DNA from: Paludibacteraceae bacterium
GTDB lineage: Bacteria > Bacteroidota > Bacteroidia > Bacteroidales > Paludibacteraceae
Assembly (NCBI GenBank): GCA_017461505.1
Contig: JAFTXV010000011.1
Coordinates: forward strand, 186,001-250,000
Direction: 5' to 3'
Length of the DNA stretch: 64,000 nucleotides
Each line of letters opens with the position of its first letter. Within the stretch, counting starts at the first letter, position 1. The notes under the pieces were generated by a model. The model searched no databases. It was not told the origin of the DNA and saw only the letters and a program-made list of their open reading frames with translations. The position numbers and the translations under genes were made by a program. Positions 59,137 through 64,000 of this stretch are shown here, one piece after another.

Positions 59137-59383
59137 TACATTGAAAAGTACGGAGAAAACTACGGAAAGCATCGCAGAAAACATCGTAGAAAATTTATCT
59201 GCGATGCGTGGGAATATCGTAAAAATCCTATGGAAGAATCCTAGGGCGACTGCGCAATCTATCTCTAAGGAGGTTGGAATTGCGCCAAGGAATGTGCAGG
59301 AGCATCTTAAATATTTGCAAGAAGCAGGCATTCTTCGTCGGGTAGGTCCAAACAAAGGTGGTCATTGGGAGATATTGGGTTGA
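59114..59383 (+). pseudogene. Winged-helix C-terminal fragment of an ATP-binding/Fic-type regulator
   Basis: 90-codon frame with only a GTG start inside the 8-bp repeat. The coded part (TTESIAENIVENLSAMRGNIVKILWKNPRATAQSISKEVGIAPRNVQEHLKYLQEAGILRRVGPNKGGHWEIL) is typical of the last 80 residues of AlbA_2/ATP-binding regulators or Fic proteins, where a winged helix ends in RVGPDKGGYWEI. The rest of such a gene is missing, so I call it a remnant. It could still be expressed as a small DNA-binding protein. Confidence 0.7.
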
Positions 59384-59416
59384 GGACGGAGGCCTTGCCT
59401 CCTGCAGGACGGCATT
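59384..59416. repeat. Hairpin-prone repeat (GACGGAGGC type)
   Basis: GGAGGC-CTT-GCCTCC stem, then CTGCAGGACGG. The GTCCTG / CCGTCC words recur in the 59521 and 59944 repeats in the other orientation. Confidence 0.6.
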
Positions 59417-59430
59417 GAGGATGCCTATAG

Positions 59431-59525
59431 GTGAAAAAAGAATTTAAAAAGTTAGAAACAATATAATAAACGAGGAAGCAAAGATGCTGACAGGATTAAT
59501 CAACAAACGCAAAGCCGCACTGTAG
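59431..59525 (+). pseudogene. Remnant 3' end of a four-helix-bundle gene
   Basis: Copies the last part of the intact gene at 59589-59948, ending in EEAKMLTGLINKRKAAL and the same TAG. The 5' half of the remnant (59431-59471) is diverged; the 3' half is nearly identical. Confidence 0.85.
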
Positions 59526-59581
59526 CGCCAGCGTCCTGTAGGCCTCCGACCGTCCTGTAGCAACGCGTCCTCTAAACTAAC
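59472..59581 (+). repeat. 110-bp direct repeat, copy 1
   Basis: Matches 59895-60004 at a shift of 423 bp with about three mismatches. It contains the C-terminal codons of a four-helix gene, the TGTAGCGCCAGCGTCC word and a TCTAAAC end, and stops just before an ATG. Confidence 0.92.
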
Positions 59582-59588
59582 ACAAAAT

Positions 59589-59948
59589 ATGAACAACTTT
59601 AGAACTTTAAAAGCATATACCAATGCGAAGGATTTGGTTAAACAGGTGTACGCGTTTCTAAAGCAGTTTCCTCGTGAAGAGCAATATGCATTGTGTGATC
59701 AATTGCGCAGGGCTGTAATATCCATACCTTCCAATATCGCTGAAGGTTCTGGGCGAATGTCTGCTAAGGATCAAGCGCATTTTTATTCGATCGCGTATGG
59801 TTCGTTGATGGAGGTTCTTGCTCAATTAGATGTTGCATGTGATTTGGGATATATAACGAAAGAAGAATTTAAAAGTTTTGAAATAATAATTGATGAGGAA
59901 GCAAAGATGCTGACAGGATTAATCAACAAACGCAAAGCCGCCCTGTAG
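59589..59948 (+). CDS. Four-helix-bundle protein (23S rRNA intervening-sequence family)
   Basis: 119 residues, the usual length. MNNFRTLKAYTNAKDLVKQVYAFLKQFPREEQYALCDQLRRAVISIPSNIAEGSGRMSAKDQAHFYSIAYGSLMEVLAQLDVACDLGYIT shows the full family pattern including SIPSNIAEGSGR. Function unknown. It is bracketed by the two 110-bp direct repeats, so recombination could delete it cleanly. Second protein of this family in the region (see 55751). Confidence 0.93.
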   Translation: MNNFRTLKAYTNAKDLVKQVYAFLKQFPREEQYALCDQLRRAVISIPSNIAEGSGRMSAKDQAHFYSIAYGSLMEVLAQLDVACDLGYITKEEFKSFEIIIDEEAKMLTGLINKRKAAL

Positions 59949-60004
59949 CGCCAGCGTCCTGTAGGTCTCCGACCGTCCTGTAGCAACGCGTCCTCTAAAC
60001 TAAT
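59895..60004 (+). repeat. 110-bp direct repeat, copy 2
   Basis: Copy 2 of the repeat at 59472-59581. It covers the end of the intact four-helix gene and reaches to 8 bp before the Wzt-like ATG. Confidence 0.92.
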
Positions 60005-60011
60005 ACGAAGT

Positions 60012-61316
60012 ATGACAGCAATCGAATTCAACCACGTCGGCAAACAATACCGCCTGGGCCTCGTGTCCACAGGCACCATCAGCCATGACCTCAACCGCTG
60101 GTGGCAGACCGCCATCCTCCGCAAAGAGGACCCCTACCTGAAGATCGGCTCGGTCAACGACCGCACCGCGAAAGCCGACTCTGACTATGTCTGGGCGCTC
60201 CGCGATATTGACTTCAAGGTCGAGCAGGGCGACGTCGTCGGCATCATCGGCAAGAACGGTGCTGGCAAGAGTACGCTCCTCAAACTCCTCAGTAAAGTCA
60301 CAGGTCCTACTGTGGGCACTATCCGCGCGAGGGGCAGAATAGCCAGCCTCTTGGAGGTCGGTACGGGCTTCCACCAGGAGATGACGGGTCGTGAGAATAT
60401 CTTCATGAACGGCGCTATCTTGGGCATGACCAAACAGGAGATCCAATCTAAGCTGGACGAGATCGTGGATTTCTCTGGCTGCGAGAGGTATCTAGATACT
60501 CCGGTGAAGCGCTATAGCTCAGGTATGATGGTCCGTTTGGGTTTCGCTGTGGCCGCACACTTAGACCCCGAGATCTTGGTGGTGGACGAAGTCCTCGCCG
60601 TCGGCGACGCCGAGTTCCAAAAGAAAGCCATCGGCAAGATGCAAGACGTCTCCCGCGGTGAAGGTAGAACGGTGCTCTTCGTGAGTCATAATATGGCAAG
60701 TCTGAAGAGTCTTTGCAAAAGTGGAGTGGTGCTGCATAATGGTTCTATATTGAAGTTGGGTACAGCTGACGAATGTGTAGATTATTATTTGAGTAATAAT
60801 ATCTCTGAGTTTGTAAATTATGTAGAAACAAATGACTCTTATCGTGGTGGCGGAACCATGCGTGAACTAGAGTATATTAGTGTTCGTATGTTGAATGACG
60901 TGGAGAATATGTCTACTGAGGAATCGATGGAGTTTGAGATGGTCATCAAGCGTAATGTGATGTCTATTAAACAGTGTCAGTTTGGAATAGTTATTCGAGA
61001 TAATTCTGATACTCCTGTTGGAGCTTCTTATTCAGATCCGGTACAACTACCTGATGGTGCAGAAATCATGCGTGTTCGAGTATCATTTCCACATCATCAA
61101 TTAACTAGAGGACGTTACTACTTGAATTTCAATATGTCTAATTTTGATTATTCGTCGGTTATTCGTGATTACGATGTAGTTCATAAAGTTATATCTTTTG
61201 AAGTAAGATATGTTGATGCTGCTCATACCCGTCCTTTTGTAATCTGGCCTGGTTTAGGTGGATGTGCATATAGAGAATCTAAAGTACTAGTAGAAGCGAT
61301 TGATGCAAACAAGTAG
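60012..61316 (+). CDS. Wzt-like ABC transporter ATPase with C-terminal glycan-binding domain
   Basis: Exports polysaccharide with a Wzm-type permease. 434 residues. ATPase: Walker A GIIGKNGAGKST, signature KRYSSGMMVRLGFAVA, Walker B EILVVDEVLAVGDAEF, H-loop FVSHNM. From about 270 a Wzt_C-like domain (YISVRMLNDVENMSTEESMEFEMVIKRN ... YYLNFNMSNFDYSSVIRDYDVVHKVISFEV). No permease gene lies next to it. Codon use changes sharply near 60690: third positions are mostly C/G before and A/T after, so the binding domain was probably exchanged. Confidence 0.93.
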   Translation: MTAIEFNHVGKQYRLGLVSTGTISHDLNRWWQTAILRKEDPYLKIGSVNDRTAKADSDYVWALRDIDFKVEQGDVVGIIGKNGAGKSTLLKLLSKVTGPTVGTIRARGRIASLLEVGTGFHQEMTGRENIFMNGAILGMTKQEIQSKLDEIVDFSGCERYLDTPVKRYSSGMMVRLGFAVAAHLDPEILVVDEVLAVGDAEFQKKAIGKMQDVSRGEGRTVLFVSHNMASLKSLCKSGVVLHNGSILKLGTADECVDYYLSNNISEFVNYVETNDSYRGGGTMRELEYISVRMLNDVENMSTEESMEFEMVIKRNVMSIKQCQFGIVIRDNSDTPVGASYSDPVQLPDGAEIMRVRVSFPHHQLTRGRYYLNFNMSNFDYSSVIRDYDVVHKVISFEVRYVDAAHTRPFVIWPGLGGCAYRESKVLVEAIDANK

Positions 61317-61323
61317 TGTAAAT

Positions 61324-61638
61324 ATGATTGTTAATGCTATGTTTGTATTTATGATGTTTGGCAAATTGCATATCAATAGTGTGTGGATTAATAGCATAGC
61401 AACCTCAATGTTTGCTGTGTATATTATTCATTGTCAACCGATGATTCATAATATATTTGTGATGGGCGCTTTGCGAAATGTGCTGAATTTTTCTCGGGGG
61501 GGGGTATTCGTAAAACTATTAGTACTAACGATAGGTATTATGCTAATGTGTGTGTTAATTGATAAATGTTTAACGCCGTATTGGAAAGTACAAAATAAAC
61601 TACTGACAAAGTATTTAGGAGATAAGAAATTGTATTGA
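61324..61638 (+). pseudogene. C-terminal fragment of an acyltransferase_3 (O-acetylase) gene
   Basis: 104 codons with three hydrophobic helices. SIATSMFAVYIIHCQPMIHNIF and LLVLTIGIMLMCVLIDKCLTPYW match the last helices of membrane O-acetyltransferases, whose full length is about 330-380. The catalytic N-terminal part is missing. A run of nine G (61496-61504) lies in frame in this fragment. It directly follows the ATPase gene with AT-rich composition. Confidence 0.75.
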
Positions 61639-61771
61639 CCTTTTATGATGCCGTTCAGGCGATACTTATTTCCTCATTGAATATTTGTTCGTATTTGAGA
61701 GGGAGAGAGGTTGTAGACCTATATAAATGATTGTTTTATAGTTTAGTACACAACAATAATATAAATAAAAA
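61639..61771. other. AT-rich spacer, nothing recognised
   Basis: 133 bp between the acyltransferase fragment and the DUF262 gene. I see no repeat array of the usual kind. A weak TAGTTTAG at 61739 lacks a -33 box at the usual 20-nt distance. Confidence 0.6.
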
Positions 61772-63154
61772 ATGAAACTAGTACTACATTTTAAAGATTT
61801 AGGATTGCAAACCTTGTTTTTGCAGCCATCGAAACATGATGAAGCATCTAATCAGGATTATCTCTTGATTAGATCAATATCTGATATTGAAAATCCATTG
61901 ATGATGTTGCGATTGAATAGCCAGAATAAGTTTGAAGTTCAATCTATATCTGCTTTAATTGATGATTCAGATATAGAGTCTAAACTTGACGCCTTTGCTG
62001 TGGACTTAGTAGAGGCTTTACAACAAGGTATTGATTTGTCTGCCGAAGATATTCCAGAGCAAATTGAACAAGAACAACCCTATAACCCTGATTTGATTCG
62101 TGTCGATACTTCTACTATGTCTTTGAGACAAGTGTACGATATGATAAGAGACAATGATATTGATTTATCACCAGATTTTCAACGTAATATAGTTTGGGAT
62201 CAAATCCGTAAAAGTCGATTGATAGAATCTATACTATTGAGAATACCTCTTCCCGTATTTTATTTCTCTGCAAATGATAGAGGACAATTAGCTGTCGTTG
62301 ATGGCTTGCAAAGGTTGACAGCTATCAAAGAATTTATGGAAAATAAATTATGTTTGCGTGGTTTAGAATATTTAAATATTGATGGCGCAACATATACTGG
62401 AAAAAATAAATTGGATGACAAATTATATAGACGATTTAATTTAACTCAAATAACCACTAATATAATAGATTCCAAATCTCCAACAAGAGCAAAGTATGAT
62501 ATTTTTCGTAGATTGAATACAGGAGGAAGACCATTAAATTCTCAAGAACTAAGGAATTGTTTATCTCCAGAACCATTAAGAAATACCTTACGGCTAATGG
62601 CAAAGAGTGCGTGTTTTCGTGACGCGATGACTAATAGTGTATCAGATGTCCGAATGGAAGCACAAGAATATGCTCTGAGATTTATTTATTTTAGAGATTT
62701 ATATTTACACAATCATAATGGAGTAGAAGCATATCCAGGTACAATGGATGATACATTGGATGCGTTTGTGGATAATGTACAACAAAATGATAACTTTCCA
62801 TTTGATGCATATATCCAAGATTTTGAAAAAGCGATGATTAACGCTAAATATTTGTTTGGCAGACATGCCTTTCGTAAAGTATATGAAACTACATCATATG
62901 ATGGCGTGCGTTCTGTTGTCAATAAGGCATTATTCATAAGTTGGGCTGTTTGCTTGGCAGACTATGATCCTGAATTTATTGCTGATAAATTTCTAGAGTT
63001 AAGTTGGGTGTCTATATTAGGACAAGAAATTTCTTCTGATGAGACATATAATTATTTACTCTCGTACGGAACAAATGGATGGAAGAACATAATTTATTCT
63101 TTCGCTAAAGCCAAAGAAATAATTAATAGCAAATTGGTTGACGTGGATGCGTAG
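61772..63154 (+). CDS. DUF262 (GmrS-N/ParB-like) protein
   Basis: 460 residues. The DUF262 core is MSLRQVYDMIRDNDIDLSPDFQRNIVWDQIRKSRLIESILLRIPLPVFYFS and VVDGLQRLTAIKEF, where DGQQR/DGLQR is the family hallmark of ParB/Srx-like NTP-dependent proteins. IFRRLNTGGRPLNSQELRNCL follows. An N-terminal extension of about 110 residues precedes it and resembles nothing I know. The gene overlaps the next ATPase gene by eight bases. DUF262 proteins occur in type IV restriction (GmrSD) and other defence genes. AT-rich like its partner. Confidence 0.9.
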   Translation: MKLVLHFKDLGLQTLFLQPSKHDEASNQDYLLIRSISDIENPLMMLRLNSQNKFEVQSISALIDDSDIESKLDAFAVDLVEALQQGIDLSAEDIPEQIEQEQPYNPDLIRVDTSTMSLRQVYDMIRDNDIDLSPDFQRNIVWDQIRKSRLIESILLRIPLPVFYFSANDRGQLAVVDGLQRLTAIKEFMENKLCLRGLEYLNIDGATYTGKNKLDDKLYRRFNLTQITTNIIDSKSPTRAKYDIFRRLNTGGRPLNSQELRNCLSPEPLRNTLRLMAKSACFRDAMTNSVSDVRMEAQEYALRFIYFRDLYLHNHNGVEAYPGTMDDTLDAFVDNVQQNDNFPFDAYIQDFEKAMINAKYLFGRHAFRKVYETTSYDGVRSVVNKALFISWAVCLADYDPEFIADKFLELSWVSILGQEISSDETYNYLLSYGTNGWKNIIYSFAKAKEIINSKLVDVDA

Positions 63155-64000
63155 TATATTAGAAATAAAAAACTTTAAATGTTTTGTCTCTCAACAGATA
63201 AATATGTCAGCGTTGACAATTCTAGTGGGGGGGAATGGTATGGGAAAAAGTACCATCGTACAATCGTTATTACTATTGCGTCAATGCTTTGAAAAAAGAA
63301 AAGAGATATTATTAAACGGTGTTTATGATTTATCGTTGGGTACTTTTGACTCAATAATAAATTCTGAGGCCACTGATAACGTACTTTCTTTCACTATTTA
63401 TGATGAAACGGTACAAATTGTGGCGGATGCAAAATTGTCTGTTGATGAAACGAGTAGTGATAATATGATGATGAATATGCTAGATGGAAATTTTTCCGGG
63501 AAAAAAGTAGGATTATTAGCTCCATACTTTTATTATTTGTCTGCAGAACGTTTAGGACCTAGAATGTCTCAGAGAAATACCTCATTAACATATCCAAATA
63601 CGGGTGTCCATGGTGAATATACAGCCCAAATATTATACAATTCTCGCTTTGATAAGATATCGGAAAAAAGACAAAATCAAATTGAGAAGTCTCCCTTTTT
63701 GCACAAACAAGTAAATGCTTGGCTTAATACCATTATACCTAATGTAGAGGTGAAGGCCGAATCTAATTTTAGTATGCAAGTATCTCAGATTTTACTAAAA
63801 AATTCAGTATGTAATGATTACTTACAATCTACTAATATTGGCTTTGGAATTAGTTATGCATTACCAATTATAGTAACAGGTTTAATCGCTCAAGAGGGGA
63901 GTTTTTTGATTGTTGAAAATCCTGAAGCTCACTTACACCCTGCAGCACAATCTGCGATGGGGAAATTTTTAGCAATGCTGGCTAATAGTGGTTTGTATGT
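63147..64000 (+). CDS. AAA (SMC-like, DUF3696-type) ATPase, 5' part
   Basis: Open to the window end (284 codons). MRSILEIKNFKCFVSQQINMSALTILVGGNGMGKSTIVQSLLLLRQ gives the ABC/SMC-type Walker A (GGNGMGKST). YLSAERLGPR and the Walker B region FLIVENPEAHLHPAAQSAMGKFL match the DUF3696/OLD-like family seen in defence pairs. The ATG lies inside the end of the DUF262 gene, so translation is probably coupled. The C-terminus is beyond the window. Confidence 0.92.
   Translation, partial: MRSILEIKNFKCFVSQQINMSALTILVGGNGMGKSTIVQSLLLLRQCFEKRKEILLNGVYDLSLGTFDSIINSEATDNVLSFTIYDETVQIVADAKLSVDETSSDNMMMNMLDGNFSGKKVGLLAPYFYYLSAERLGPRMSQRNTSLTYPNTGVHGEYTAQILYNSRFDKISEKRQNQIEKSPFLHKQVNAWLNTIIPNVEVKAESNFSMQVSQILLKNSVCNDYLQSTNIGFGISYALPIIVTGLIAQEGSFLIVENPEAHLHPAAQSAMGKFLAMLANSGLY

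Noticed and set aside
63227-63233. Seven-G tract as a phase-variation switch in the AAA ATPase
   Set aside because: It encodes the conserved Gly-Gly of the Walker A motif and is short; function explains it.

Overview
The window reads as chromosome of a member of the Bacteroidota, most likely order Bacteroidales. Four lines of evidence agree. Promoters have the Bacteroidota form (TTTG, 20 nt, TAnnTTTG), and I found 11 with exactly that spacing. Starts have no strong Shine-Dalgarno sequences. Type IX secretion sorting domains are present. The gene content is typical of the group: type III glutamine synthetase, TonB-dependent receptor, DUF1573 protein, bifunctional Rel, LPP20-like lipoproteins and meaB. 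Both ends cut genes: rarA on the left and an AAA ATPase on the right.

Layout. 1-2480 (minus): small acidic protein, recN, rarA. 2504-5020 (plus): cdsA, an LpxL-like acyltransferase and a reverse rubrerythrin. 5060-6904 (minus): a secreted GH13 amylase. 6975-7566 (minus): rnpB, tRNA-Gly and tRNA-His. 7655-19678 (minus): an apparently continuous operon of rel, DUF1573, meaB, dnaB, asnS, TonB receptor, lipoprotein and cvpA. 20097-35378 (plus): a 12-gene envelope operon, the most unusual region. It has LPP20-like proteins at both ends, a PEVK-repeat transglutaminase-like protein, a zinc-ribbon protein with a gingipain-type (C25) cysteine protease fold, an SPFH protein with zinc ribbons at both ends, a zinc-ribbon/TM/Sel1 protein, and several secreted proteins of unknown function. 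35392-42984: type III glutamine synthetase, then serA, a T9SS type B cargo, a CBM9-like protein and an M3 peptidase. 43008-54352 (minus): amidase, rlmD, subtilase, a cupin-phosphomannose isomerase fusion, glyA, a short YigZ, coaD and an S41 protease. 54444-61640 (plus): a mosaic polysaccharide and accessory region with gmd and fcl split by a four-helix-bundle cassette, a DUF3791/DUF3990 toxin-antitoxin-like pair split by a GxxExxY gene, a winged-helix fragment, a partly duplicated four-helix gene, a Wzt-like ATPase of mixed composition and an acyltransferase fragment. 61772-64000: a DUF262 gene overlapping an AAA ATPase gene, possibly a defence pair.

A second striking feature is genome-wide in style. 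Most spacers are short degenerate tandem repeats, usually of 7 bp, with blocks of 8, 9, 10, 11 and 13 bp elsewhere. These blocks also sit in frame inside rarA, the amidase, a lipoprotein signal peptide and probably the subtilase, and inside the rnpB RNA. They supply the last codon and stop (GTT TAG) of three genes. The amidase also carries two copies of a palindromic element in frame, each followed by a heptamer tail, much like Rickettsia palindromic elements.
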